DNA of 64,000 nt from Emmonsiellopsis sp. PD_33 (Eukaryota; Ascomycota; Eurotiomycetes; Onygenales; Ajellomycetaceae). A program made the position numbers and the translations under genes. Within the stretch, counting starts at the first letter, position 1. Each line of letters starts with the position of its first letter. Positions 49,351-61,626 of this stretch are shown here, piece after piece. The stretch is from contig JANTQF010000046.1 of NCBI GenBank assembly GCA_032988165.1, positions 108,832 through 172,831 on the forward strand. Reading direction: 5' to 3'. The notes beneath the pieces are model-generated. The model ran no database searches, was not told where the DNA came from, and saw only the letters and a list, made by a program, of their open reading frames with translations.

Positions 49351-50362
49351 GCCGTATCGTGGCACTCCCATGACTAGAGTGTGGCTACTCTAGAGAATAG
49401 TATTCTCGTAAAATAGAATAAAGATATGTCTGGTTGTTGGGATACATCTTTGCAGTTAACTGCTGCGAGTACATACTGTTGTTATTTTTATCTGGCGCCG
49501 GGGTTATCAGCGCAGGCTGCTCCTTGACGTGACTATTCCTCTGTTCTCCCAAAAGCCATAAATAATGATGTAGGAATCTGATGAAACCATGGGTAGATAG
49601 GAATTAACAAACTCACTTTGATAGAGAATGAATTTATTTCTTCTGACGAATTAAACATCGGATAAGCGAGATCCCCCTTCCAAGCTCCAAATCCCCACAG
49701 CGCTTTGGCCAACTGTCTATCACTTCACCAAGAGGAGCGCACAACTCGCCAGTCTCCAAATAAGTACCTCGTCGATCTCCATCTTTCCGCGTATATAGGT
49801 CTCCAGGATTGCTTGTTTCCCCACATACTATTTGGGGATGGTCGGTCACACATGTCACTTGATATCATTCAGGCCCCAGTTACAAAACATGCAAAAGCAC
49901 ACAAAACAAAAACCCGTGCCTATTAGTAGCCAAAAAAGGGGCATCCAGATGACGAACAGGAGTGGCCAATGACATGGGAACAACCAGATCAGCCAGCGGG
50001 GAGAGATCGCCTGCTTGTCTGCCCTTCGTGAAGCATGGGTATTTTATTTTTACCGTCAAAGCCTGGCAGGAGGAAGAAATAGCCGAAACAAGGGTTGAGC
50101 CATGGCGGGGTTCGGGGTTACTTCAACATGAAATAACCCCTGAAAACGAGACGAAGTGATGAGGCTGTCAACGCTATAAAGCTCGATCACCCAGTTTTAG
50201 GATTGGCCTTTGGAACTTTCGATTCTTGATGCAATTTTTATATCAGCGGCCGATTTGACCATACATTCACCAGTTTTCGAATTCTCATTCTACGAATAGA
50301 GGCATATTCTGCTGTGCACACACTCTTTCCAGGAGCACATTACGAACGAGTTGGAGAAAATC
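49351..50362. other. Intergenic region
   Basis: Holds the 3' end signals of the FAH-family gene and the promoter of the monooxygenase gene. No coding region or RNA gene is visible. Confidence 0.6.
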
Positions 50363-52421
50363 ATGGGAGACCACTCATCTGATTTTCCTGACCGTCAAAA
50401 GTCTTCCGCCGAAATGAAAAACGTCGTCGTTGATACGGAGTTCTTGATTGTCGGGGCAGGCCCAGCGGGGGCATCATTAGCATGTTTCCTTTGTTCGCAC
50501 GGTAAGTACGAGACAGCGATATCACAGCCATTACATGTTGCTAACAATATAAAGGACTGAAGGGTATAATGATCAGTTCCGCTCCGGGGACGGCTAATAC
50601 CCCTAGAGCACACATTACAAACATGGCGGCACTGGGTGCGTATTAATAACCAAATCTCGGACTGAAGCTGAGAAGAGCAAGGGTTGGCTAATACCCGCAA
50701 CAAACAGAGTGTCTCCGGGATATTGGCCTGGACAAGGAAGTTACCAGAATTGCTATCAAAAATGACGAGTGCATGGTCCATAATAGGTGGTGCCATAGCA
50801 TGGCTGGCGAAGAATACGCCCGCGTTTACTCGTGGGGCAACGATCCGAGAAGAAAGGTAGATTTATGATACTATCATTGGGCTTAGTTCATGCTGTCCCT
50901 TCTCGCGGGAAGGATTCACTTGAGGCAAAATGCTAACAGCAAATATAGGGAGACTACGAAATGGCAAGTCCCTGCAAGCCAGCGGACCTCCCTCAAACTC
51001 TGATGGAGCCTATCTTGGTCCGCCATGCCATAGCAAACGGCTTCAAAATGCGGTTTGATACAAAGCTGTTATCGTTTACCGAGGACGCAGAGACAAATTT
51101 AATTACTGCAAACGTTCAAGACAGAATATCCAATGCACAATATCAAATACGCACTAAGTACCTCTTCGGGGCAGACGGAGCTCGAAGCCAAATCGTGAAA
51201 CAACTCAACCTCCCCCTGGATGCAAAACCCGGCCAGGGACTCGCGATCAACGTGCTCGTCAAAGCAGATCTGACTCATCTCATGGAACACAGAAATGGAA
51301 ACCTCCACTGGGTAATGCAGCCTGACCGTGAGCACCCAGAGTTCGGCTGGATGGCCGTCGTCCGCATGATAAAGCCATGGACGGAATGGATGTTCATCTT
51401 CTTCACGACCCGCGATTGTGACCCGGGTATCACACCTTCGAGGGAGGAATATCTGAAACGGGTCAAGGAGTTCATTGGAGACGACACGCCGGCTGAGATC
51501 TTGGATATCTCCAAATGGTTCGTCAACGAGACAGTGGCAGAAAAGTACTCCCAGGGCAACGTATTTTGCCTAGGCGATGCGGTCCATCGTCACCCACCAT
51601 TCAACGGCCTAGGCTCCAACACCTGCATTCAGGATGCGTTCAATCTAGCATGGAAAATCGCATACGTCCACAAAGGCCTTGCCTCACGGTCGCTGCTGGA
51701 CAGCTACTCAATAGAAAGACAACCAGTCGGCCACTCGGTCATCGCCCGCGCCAACCAAGCATTCCGCGACCATTTCGCCGTCTGGGATTTATTAGGCATG
51801 CTTCCAGACGACATAGGCACCCGGAAAGAAATCCTCCAGAGACTATCGAGCAATACGCCAGAAGGATCCAAAGCCCGCCATGCATTCCAAGAAGCTATAA
51901 AATATTGCCAGCATGAATTCCTCGGGTTAGGGATTGAGATGGGCCAGCACTATACCGGCCCTGCAATCGTGGAGCAGGACGAACCGATGCCATATCAGCG
52001 GATCGGCCGTGCTTCTGAGGACGAAATCTTGTATTACGAACCTAGCACATATCCTGGCTGCCGACTGCCGCATGTCTGGCTGAATAGAGCGGTGCCGGGC
52101 AAACCCGTGTCGACGATTGATCTAGCTGGGCATCGTGCGTTCACTCTCTTCACTGGACATGGGGGACATTTCTGGAAGACGGCGGCTGAGAAGGTTTCCG
52201 GGAAATTGAAGGTCCCGATTAATGTGTATTCGATTGGGTTTAGGGCGGAGTGGGAGGATATGTACTTTGACTGGGCTCGACTAAGGGGGGTCGAGGAGTC
52301 GGGAGCGGTCCTTGTGCGGCCTGACCGGTTTGTTGGGTGGAGGGCACAGGAGGTTTTGGATGGTGTGGAGGCCTGTGAGAGTACGCTTCTCGGGGTGATG
52401 AGGTCGATTCTTGGGTTTTAG
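50363..52421 (+). CDS. FAD-dependent aromatic hydroxylase (phenol 2-monooxygenase/TfdB type)
   Basis: The exons are 50,363-50,501, 50,555-50,635, 50,708-50,856 and 50,949-52,421, giving 613 residues. Marks of class A flavoprotein hydroxylases are GAGPAG at residues 31-36 (ADP-binding fold), GADGARS near 197-203 (the DG motif), and LGDAVHRHPPFNGLGSN near 331-347 (the GD motif that contacts the ribityl chain). A C-terminal part of about 170 residues (from YPGCRLPHVWL) corresponds to the thioredoxin-like domain of phenol hydroxylases. Such enzymes use NAD(P)H and O2 to hydroxylate phenols or aromatic acids in the cytosol. It lies 1.0 kb downstream of the FAH-family gene, same strand, and 0.36 kb from the end of a convergent transporter gene. 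The substrate cannot be read from sequence. Confidence 0.93.
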
Positions 52422-52778
52422 GGGATATGGGGATATATAAATTATGATTATCACGTAGGATGGTATAGGAATTAGATATCGTATGAAGACATCGGAGAGC
52501 TGTCAATAGAACTTTTTATTTAGTCTGAAGCACCTAGATAAATAGGCAGGAAATTCCTTTTGAGAAGCCTTCCAAAAATGCATCTATATAGTCTCTGTTT
52601 AAATATGTCAACAAATGTCAAACGGAGCTCAATCTTACCCATTCCTAGCTCTTATTATCACTAAGAAGGAATACCAACTGGGTAAGTACCCAGCAGAACG
52701 CAACGCCCCAACCCCTATTTACCCCGTGCGTAACTGTACCCCCTATAAATACTCTTGATCAACACGTTCTAATCACAA
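52422..52778. other. Convergent intergenic region
   Basis: Lies between the 3' ends of the monooxygenase and transporter genes. It presumably contains both polyadenylation regions; nothing else is seen. Confidence 0.6.
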
Positions 52779-54393
52779 TTAGGCCCTCCACACCCACTTC
52801 CTCTTCTCCAATGCATCAAACCCTCTCACCCCAGCAACACAAATCGACGAAGCCAGCAGAAGCGCACCATCATACCATATAAGCTTACGATAGTCTCCTA
52901 AAATCTGTGATTTGTCTTGACCGGGGGATGGAACCCGGGAATTCCCTAGAATCAAGCCCCCGACTGGGGAGCCAAACAAGGCGCCCAGTCCGCGGACAAA
53001 GTAGATGAAGCCGTTAACGGATGTGTATGCTTGGACGCCAAAGATCTCTGTGATTGTTGTGGGGAAGAGGGCGTTGTAGCCTGGAGTATGTTAGTTTCTG
53101 TTTAAGGGAAATCTTCTGATTCTTACAGGACTTGAATAGGGGGCGTAGCCAGGGGGGGGGGGGTTTCAAATTAAATTCCTGTCTGCGAGAATAAGTTACG
53201 TACCACCTAGACCAAGTTGTCAGTTCAAAGAAAATGCGCATTTGGAACCTCTGACTGAAATGACTTACCAGCCAATATCCCATAAATAATCACAAACGCA
53301 ATCCAAGGCGCCTTAGACCCATCGCCCGCAGCCACAAGCCAAAGCGTCAACACACTAACCGCACTCCCAATAGCACCTATAACAAGGGTATTCTGTCTGC
53401 CAAATTGGTCCGCCGTATACCCCATAAGTACCCTTGAGACGGAATTCACGCCGTTATTGGCCGCCAACAACGTTGCACCAAACGACGCTGAGTACCCCAC
53501 AACACCCGAAAACTCCGGCAGGAAAGTCATGGGCACAAAGTTCCCGCTGGCCTGAAGCAGCGCTGCCACTGCTTGCAAAATAAACGCTGGTTTCTTGGCT
53601 AGGGTCAAGTTTACCAGCGTCGGTCGTCGGGTGATGCTGAGGCTGGGAGGGGCGAAGAGGGCAATTGGTAATGTGATTGCGAGATTTGCCAGGGAGAAAA
53701 TCCGAAGGGTCCATCGGGGTCCAACGGCATCTAACAATAGGCGGATGATAGGGGAGAGGATTAGCCCTCCTATTCCAGCGCCACTGAGAATGAAGCCCAT
53801 AGCTAGGCCGCGATGGCGGTCAAAATACTCTGGCGCAACGCTGAGGATGGGGAAGTAAAGCATGGAGCTTCCCAGTCCGTACAATAGGCCTTGGGTTAAT
53901 ATGAGATGCCATATCTGGATAATAAAAAATTAGCAAGCGGAATTTTTTGATAGTGGACGTGAATAAGAGGACACAAAACCAAACCCACCTGGCTACTAGA
54001 CCCCGCAAGCCCATAAGCCAGACTCATCAAAACACACCCTACCGTTGCAATCTTTCGATTCGCATTCCCCTTAACCCTCGTCATCGCCGGATTAACAAAG
54101 ATCGAGCCGCTCCACGTTAACCCGGCCCCTAGGGTACCAACAAGGGCAACCGCTGCTCTGTTTTGGGCCTGAGACGGCGGGAGCGGCGACTTATTGCTCG
54201 CCACATAGTAATCTTGAAATACTCCGTAGGAGAGGTTTGGACCGATGGTCATGATAACAGCAAAGAAGGAGCATGCCAGTACTACCAGCTGCCGTTTGCG
54301 AGTTGGCGGTGCCATTTCACGTTGCGAAACTGCATCTGAGGGAGCCGGGCTGTCTATCTCCAAGGGCTGGAGAGAGCGTATACTGGACGCCAT
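52779..54393 (-). CDS. MFS transporter, monocarboxylate-porter (MCT) type
   Basis: There are three exons on the minus strand: 54,393-53,989, 53,914-53,269 and 53,080-52,779, giving 450 residues. After a hydrophilic N-terminus of about 30 residues comes RKRQLVVLACSFFAVIMTIG (first membrane segment). It is followed by YGVFQDYY, YGLGSSMLYFPILSV, then EYFDRHRGLAMGFILSGAGIGG, which is the MFS signature region of fungal MCT-like proteins. The C-terminal half ends with NGFIYFVRGLGALFGSPVGG. About 12 membrane segments fit. Related proteins move monocarboxylates or other organic anions across the plasma membrane, and some belong to metabolite clusters. The second intron is long (188 bp) and contains a G run (C run on the coding strand). 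Convergence with the monooxygenase suggests uptake or export of its substrate or product. Confidence 0.9.
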
Positions 54394-55108
54394 TGTAGAG
54401 TCTTATTGATATTGGAGTTGTTTCAGGATATGTGACGAACAATCGATGGTTATTTGGCAGATTCTGAAACGGTGAGCACGAGATACACTGCGAGACCTCT
54501 ATCAGTCGGGAAGCCGGACATGAATGCGCTCCCTGATGTGTATCTAGAGACCATGGTGCTGGTTTGTCCTTCACCAACCGGGTTGTTGCATAACTAGTGC
54601 TGACGGTGATAGACCCGAAAGCGCCGAAAGTCGGGGATTCAAACATGGTTCCCTTCGCGTTATTCATAGGTGCTAGTTACGTCAGGCTATATAATCCCAA
54701 CGGCTGGCTTCTACAATTTCAGCGGAATGCGAAAGTGTGAGTAAATCTCCTCCAACGCAAGTCTGTATCTTAGATATCTATATTATGGTCGCGTGTGAAC
54801 AATCCATTATGATGAGTGTCACAAAGGCAGTATTATGATATATTAACCCACGAAAAGGAAAAGAGAGAACTGAGAGGAGACTGTGAAATTTAGTTTGATA
54901 ATAATGCTCCGTTATGGAGCAATAGGAGATGTATGGATCAAAAGGCAAAGAAAGTACATATACTGATTTTTTAAAAAAGATAACAGAGAAAAAAGAGAGA
55001 TAAAAGGCATAATGGTCAACAAGTGAATGTCTACAATAAAAAAAAAGAGCACCAGAACAATCCACCACCATCTCGACCATCCTACCTTAGCAGTCGTTGC
55101 GATGACAT
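54394..55108. other. Intergenic region
   Basis: Promoter side of the transporter gene and 3' side of the phosphate-carrier gene. Poly-A and poly-T rich text lies around 54,960-55,050. No gene is supported. Confidence 0.6.
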
Positions 55109-56703
55109 CTACGTGGCTTTCTGGGCTTGGGGGGTTCCTCCCGTTGTTGGGAAACCCATGAAGATCTTGAAGGAGTCGTAGCTGTGGAATTGGGTAGTTA
55201 GCATTACATCCGATAGGGGTAAACTAGTATCTCGTCCAATGAGCAGGGGGGGAACATACATCATCCATTGGAGACCAGTCTATCAAATAGGTTAGCCAGA
55301 CATCCAGTATAGATCCAACACAACCCCAGCACAACAGCGGATAACATACCAATGTACCAATCATAACGATCCTAACTGGAAGGCCGTTCCAGAGCCCCGA
55401 GAAGCCAATTTCCTTGTAGATTCGGCTCATGGCTGCACCGAATGCCTCACCGGGCAGACGATTGGCATTAAGCTTGCTGACCATGACGTCTGCGGGGTGG
55501 GATACGATGGCGCAGAGGATACCGGCCATGTATCCACCAGCAAAGGCAACGCTGGTCTGGGCACCCTTATTGTAGTCTGACTTCTGTCCTGGGAGGCGTG
55601 CGTAGATCATTTCCACGATTGTCTCAAAGGAAGCGAATTTCATCATTGTGTACGGGATTTGGCGGCCCCAGAGAGGATACAAGCCCTTGTAGAGACTTTA
55701 TGTGGATGGGAGGATCTGTCAGTTCTACTCTCCTTATGGACAGGGTTCTAGCCCGTGAGACGCTTAGCTTACCCTGCCACGCCTTCCTTTTCAACGATGT
55801 GGTTAATTCCGGCGAATGTTCCAGTTGTGAAAGGAGGAATTGTAGTTTGCATCCGGACTTTGACGGCCTCAAAAGGACACAGCGCAATGTCTGCAATGAA
55901 TTCTGCAGATGCACTACCAGCCAGATAAATGGAGGTCTTCCAGCGACGGGCGTTTTCTTCTCCAACAAGGTCGGAGTAGAACTTCTTGAAGAATTCGTAT
56001 CCACCGTATTTAAATGCACCTTGGGCCTAATGGCATAGATGTTCAAGGAATTATTAATGTTGTGGTTCCGAAAACATGAATATCCACTGTACAATTTGTC
56101 AAAAAGGACAAAAAGGATAGCTTACGGAGTATCCGAAGAACGTAGGGCTCCACCCAGTGAAAACTCCGCGGACGCCTTCAGCACGGCCAATCTTTCCCCA
56201 AGCCTCGAAGTTACCTTTGTACATTTTGGGGTCAACCTGGCGACGACATTTCACCAAGTCCAAAGGAGTGACGGCGGTATGTGTCAAGCCCTGTGTATCA
56301 TCATTGGCAATTGTCCCTTTGATCAACTAGATCGTCGTTGCAAAGCAACGATAATCGAAACAGAACAATAAAGGATAAAATGGTAGAATATCCGCTTGAT
56401 ACTCACGCAGGCGAGCAGCCCTCCAAATGTACACGAAGCATAGTACTTCCCGCTGTACAGTTCCATATGGCCAGTCTTAGCCTGGACTTTGGCGCTGGCC
56501 TTGTCAAACTCGGCCGCAGCCTTACTCTCGACTGCCTCTGCAGTGTGTTTGACATCGTCGATAACGCTCCATGCCGGGAAAAGAGTCCTATCCTTTGGAG
56601 GGGCGACTGGCTTCTGCTGTTGCTTTGTATGAGAGCCAAAGAGCGGATGTTTTGCCCCAACGGCGTTGACCAGAATGTCTGGGCTAGGAAAGATGGAAGG
56701 CAT
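55109..56703 (-). CDS. Mitochondrial phosphate carrier
   Basis: There are six exons on the minus strand: 56,703-56,407, 56,290-56,126, 56,026-55,773, 55,695-55,350, 55,279-55,260 (only 20 bp) and 55,181-55,109, giving 384 residues. Three carrier repeats are visible with the PX[DE]XX[KR]-type signature: PLDLVKCRRQVDP, PFEAVKVRMQ and PADVMVSKLN. The order and the text FTGWSPTFFGYS, PLWGRQIPYTMMKF and TGLQWMIYDSFK are those of the inner-membrane phosphate carrier that imports phosphate with a proton for ATP synthesis. An N-terminal extension of about 85 residues, rich in Lys and Ala, is usual in filamentous fungi. Names used for fungal orthologues include MIR1 and PIC2; I cannot tell which paralogue this is. 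It is divergent from the CBS gene. Confidence 0.95.
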
Positions 56704-57716
56704 GGCGGCTAATTGCAAGCTGTGAATTATGACCGGTCAATCAACGTGTGCTCATTAAATTCCAACAACCGAAACCGACTCACTGAATCTAATTCTCAGT
56801 TAGAAGCTCGTTTGGTGTTGGTATGTGCAAATCTGGAGGACCAACCTCCCGAGCGATGACGTCGTTGAAGGACGGGCGTGCGGAGTAAGATGCGTCGAGC
56901 AACAAGTGCCAAAGGAACGAAGGAACACAATGAGCACTTCTCGGCACCGCAATGGGCTATACAGACATAGAATTCAGTCCCAATCGATAGATTCAGATCC
57001 CACGGCTCAGACAGAGAATGCGAAGTCGAGACGATGAGGTTGGTAAACCCGATGGGGGACTGGCATCCAGTCAGCCGCTAAACCCGATCTGGACGCCCGG
57101 CTCTAAGGTTTTCCCGGAAACTCCGAAGTTGTGCATTAACTTAGTAGATAACGGATGTATCTAAGACGCAGCTTGACTAATAGTTGTTGTAGTAATCAGG
57201 GAAATGAATGTATTTCACTGACGGGCAGCGAGGTGGGTTATTTTTTGCTCACTATTCTTGTCTATTAATCTGGCTGTCAGGCCACATGTTGGGCTGCTCT
57301 CGAGGCATTGGGGCGTGCGCATTGCAGCAATGCGCATAATTAGATTAAGTTAGTTATGTAATATTTATGTCAGCCAGACATTGTTGATCCGCCTCTTGGA
57401 GCTGCGGGCAAACCAGATCGAGAGCTTTGGAATTCAGCGGGAGGATTCGTATACTCATCTGCGACGAAGCCAAATACGGAATATCTGAGTCCCATATACC
57501 CCCGCCAGCCGGATTGGCTTAACACACTGCTTCCCAACTGCGCGCCACTCCGCAAAAACCTTCAAAAATAGCGTCACACTTCCCCCCACCAGCATCCCAC
57601 CCGATCCCATAAACCATAGTCACAACAACCATATCTCCCAAGATACCACAAAGAGCCAATCCACAAACGCCTCAATTCCAATCTAGATCGCGTCCCCAGG
57701 CTATCACCAAGCCATA
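56704..57716. other. Divergent promoter region
   Basis: About 1.0 kb between the start codons of the phosphate carrier (minus) and the CBS protein (plus), so it holds both promoters. C-rich and CA-rich leader text precedes the CBS start. No additional gene is supported. Confidence 0.65.
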
Positions 57717-58371
57717 ATGGCCACCTACTCCGCCGCCAGCGCCGCCTACGAGCGCGAACGAACCCCCACCACAAACCCCAACGGCCTCACCCAATCCTCC
57801 CCCTCTATATCCTCCTCAACCTCCATGGCCGATAAATACCGCGGAGTAAGTAGGCTAGACCATTATCCTTCCATCCCTCCCTTTCTATAATCAAAACCAA
57901 CCAACTAACCAAACCAAACCAAAAAAAAAGGCAACAGTCGAAGACCTCGACCCGCCCGCCGCCCTCTCCACCTCCCCCCACGACACCATCTCCTCCGCCC
58001 TCCTCGCCGCCTACGAACGCGACTACACCCATCTAACCGTCATCTCGTCCTCGTCGCGCTCCCTGCTCGGCTACCTGAGCATCCCGCGGCTAAAAGCGCA
58101 GCTGAAGGAGGGTGTGGTGGTTGAGTCGGATCCGGTGGAGAAAGCCATGTTGAGGTTCCGGAGGAAGGGGAGGGCGTATAAGGTTATCACGATGGATACG
58201 CCGTTGGAGGAGCTGGAGAGGTTTTTTGATGGGGAGATGGATGATAATGGGGAGGGGAGGAGGGGGGAGAAGCAGGAGTTTGCGGTGGTGACGGATGCGA
58301 GTCGGAAGTTTGTGTTGGGCGTTGCGACGAGGGAGGATTTGGTGCAGTTTGTTAAGAGGAGGCCTGGGTGA
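57717..58371 (+). CDS. Small CBS-domain protein
   Basis: Two exons, 57,717-57,845 and 57,931-58,371, give 189 residues. The intron has a CTAAC branch site and an acceptor preceded by an A run. The N-terminus of about 43 residues is Ser/Thr-rich and probably disordered. The rest forms a CBS pair: first half with DTISSALLAAYERDYTHLTV and LLGYLSI, second half with DTPLEELERFF and FAVVTDASRKFVLGVATRED, then LVQFVKRRPG at the end. CBS pairs bind adenosyl ligands and usually regulate a partner; here there is no attached enzyme. Codon use is strongly C-ending in the first part of exon 2 and G-rich afterwards. The cellular role is unknown. Confidence 0.9.
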
Positions 58372-59055
58372 GGGGGTTGGGGGTCTGTTTAATGGTGTGT
58401 TTCGTTGCGGTTTCGGGCTGGATGGGAGGGTGGGAGTTGGTATGAATCATCTGAGTTGGCTCGCCGCTCTGCTGTCTCCGAACTTGAAGATGGGGTTGTT
58501 CTGGAGGTGGGTACAAATTGGTTGATTATGAGGCTATGGGAAAGATAAATATCATTAGACAGTGTACTTTTCATGGTAATTTAATTGTGCAAACACATGT
58601 CATATGCGGTGTCTATCTTCTTTTGGGGGTTATATTGAATGGGATAGGCTGCAATTGTATTTAAGAACTGGGTGCGCGCTGATATCATATCCAACTAACT
58701 TTATATTTTTTTTTAAACAAAAGGAAAACTCTTGACGTGGGTATCCGTCAACAACACACGCATACATGCATTAACCGTTAAAAAAATATAGAACCAACAC
58801 ACAGAAAGACAAAAGAAATCTAAATTATCTATATCGGATATATAACTCAAAAAAAGAAAAATGTCTTTGTACATGGTAGGAAAGGGGGTGAAAAGTACTG
58901 CGGCCATCTAAGGCGCGAAATGTCGAGGCTAGATAAGCTCCAATCGACGGAGAAAGATTCAAAAGAAAAGAAAGAAAGAGCTGGTGGCCAACCGAAGTAA
59001 TAACACAAACTGATGAAGAAAGAAAACAATAATACATCCTACCCAAATTCCCACC
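58372..59055. other. Convergent intergenic region
   Basis: Between the 3' ends of the CBS gene and the sugar transporter gene. A/T runs around 58,700-58,860 are probably untranslated regions. No gene is supported. Confidence 0.6.
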
Positions 59056-61626
59056 TCATCTCACATACCTCAACCTCCTCGTCGCCTCACATGCCACCAG
59101 AGCACTAATAGCCCCAATAAACAGACAGACAGCAATAGCATTGGGACCATCATGGTTCGCATGAATCCACTCCCCACCGCCGTCCTTGTGCTCAGTCGGG
59201 ATATCAGCGCCAGCGGGATTCGTTTCCGGCCCTCCTTCCTTGGTGATTGGCGAATTGCCCGGCTCAAAAATGCTAAAGACGATCCAACTGATAAACGTCC
59301 CGACGAACTGTGGGAGGGTAGTGTACACATTCAATACACCAAGATATATACCTGCTAATTCACCAGTTGACGATCCTTCGTCGTCGTCCGAGTCGCTGTC
59401 TGAGTCCAGGTCCGGGCTGTGGCTGTTGTGGTTTAGGCGGAGGACGGAGGGCCCGCGGTCCTCTAGCTCGAGGTCGTAGTTGCTTAGGTCTGAGTTGTGT
59501 CTGTTGACACTGGCGGAGGTGATCATAGTGACGGCTGACTTTCGGGAGAAGGATGGGATGGCGAGGCGGTTGATTTCCACGCCCATGAAGGCGAATGGCG
59601 CCCAGCTGCAGACGGCCCAGGGGATGCCAGAGATGGCGACAATGAATGTTGCGAAGCGGAGGGAGTGAGCAAACGGGGCAAATACCATGGTGACGGCGAA
59701 CATGACGTGAGAAAGCATCCAAGCTGTCTGTAGGTCTGGGCGGGGGAAGGGGATTTTGTTGAAGAGTCGGATGATGCTGAGGGGTGGGCGACGGGCGAAG
59801 GAGGATTTTTTGTTATCTGGGGAGAGGACGCCAAACGGGAGGATGACGGAGCTAATGAATGTGATTGAAGAGAAGATGACGAGGGACATGCTGCCTAGAC
59901 GGCCTACGTCGCCCAGGGTGTCGGAAGATTGCTCGACGGCTTTGGGTGCTTCGTAGCGGAAGTAAGTCTCGCCGACCCAAGTGCTGCTGTAGAAGAGGAA
60001 GGGGAACCAGCCTGGTTTGCACGTCAGCATGTCATGGCGATTGATCAATGGGTTGGGGATATTGTGTACCAATCCATGCCCAGAATTGAGCCCAGCAGAT
60101 AGCTTTGATACGTGGCGGTAGGTTAACAGTAGTTCTGAACAATTGTGCAAGTATCTTGCCAGCCCCTTTTTTCTTATCTGAATCCCTAAATTCCGTCGAA
60201 GAATTCTAGGTTAGTATAGGTCCAGGGAGCGTTAGAGAACAGGAATTTCTTACTTGAGGGAAATTAAAACTCTCTCCTTCACCGCATACGAGGTAACGGA
60301 CACGGAAAAGATCAAAGACACGGCTGAAATAATCGTCATCTGTTTGAATTGCGAATCGCCCATAGCGGTACCGAACGTGGCCAACATATCAATGGAGCCA
60401 ATTGCATATCCAATAAGATGGCCGACGGCGCACATTCTGCTTGCTTCGAGATGTCAATATTTGTGACTTCAAAAAAGGGGGATTTCAGAAGTACCTACCC
60501 CATGCTGAACCAAGCTGTTGTTGGGGAATCGGTAGAGTGTCGACAATCAGACTACGACAACACGATTGAACTGGATGTGATGTAAGCTAACTGCTGCAGG
60601 GTCCATGTTCCGTTCAAAAGAACTCGCACTATGGGGCGGCATGCTACGCACCAACGTTGATCGCAAAATCGACAGCGTAAATACTCAGCACCGCAACGGC
60701 GATGGTGACACTCTTTTTCTGTTTCCAACATTAGCTTCCAGCCTCCAAAATATAACCATAAGATCCCCGCATATGCCCCCACTCTCACACTCCAATATCC
60801 AGCTCTTTATGCGACCAGCCGAATTTCCAACCTTCCACGTCCAACCCTCGACATCGTATGCTCAAAATACCACAAAATAAGAAGCCATATCAACTTACCG
60901 TCTCCTCATCAGCAACAAAAAAAGCGACAATCTCCGAAGCCCATCCGAGCACCAACAAGCATAACCCAACAATAAACGATCCACCAATCATAAATGGTCG
61001 TCTACGGCCCCATTTCGACGTCGAGCGGTCCGTAATCACTCCCACAAGAGGCTGCATTATCAATCCCGACAACGGTCCGGCGAGCCATACTAGCGATGTG
61101 CGCGACTTGGTTAAGCCAAGCTGGAGGAGGTACGGTGTGCAATCTGTAAATTGGGAGCGGTGCTGTTAGTACTAGTCCACGCGGATTATAGAGATATTGG
61201 ACGAGGAAGAGTAAGACCGGGTGCTACAAAACAAAATAGGGAATAGGAAATTCGCGGGAAACGGAATGGATGGATGAGGGGAGAGAGGGGGGAGGAATCA
61301 ATTACATGTCATTTCAATGCCCCAGGTAAATCTTCAAAAACGGCGCATGCCAAAACCATTTGCCATAAAAAGTCAACAATACAAATCCCCCAGTAATCAA
61401 TGGAAAGAAAAGAAAGAAAGAAAGGATGCGCGCATCTTGTCTCAACCACTTCTCCAAATCCACGGTCGGAGGCAGGGCAGCAACGGGAGGGCATGGCGAT
61501 AGGGATGAAGGGGAGGTCTCAAACGCACTGTAACCCGACCAAACTGAACGTCAACAGGGCCATGCGGGTAGCCTCTGTACGGCCCTTGATGGACGGCGTG
61601 CCCACCCATGATGCTGCTTGCCGCAT
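59056..61626 (-). CDS. GPH-family sucrose/alpha-glucoside transporter (SUT type)
   Basis: Eight minus-strand exons keep one frame: 61,626-61,529, 61,331-61,306 (26 bp), 61,143-60,899, 60,718-60,652, 60,570-60,499, 60,443-60,254, 60,185-60,070 and 60,011-59,056, giving 589 residues. Family marks are GTPSIKGRTEATRMALLTFS, then TWGIEMTYCTPYLLQLGLTK, the cytoplasmic-loop signature SKWGRRRPFMIGG, SLIVDTLPIPQQQLGSAW, and a long acidic Ser/Asp loop before the last two membrane segments. About 12 membrane segments fit a plasma-membrane proton-coupled disaccharide transporter. The start at 61,626 is uncertain: an in-frame stop lies upstream, while other frames upstream look protein-like. The two tiny exons and 200-bp first intron are inferred from splice sites and family continuity. 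Confidence 0.88.

Noticed and set aside
50395..52506. Antisense open frames over the monooxygenase gene
   Set aside because: Shadows of the long sense frame.
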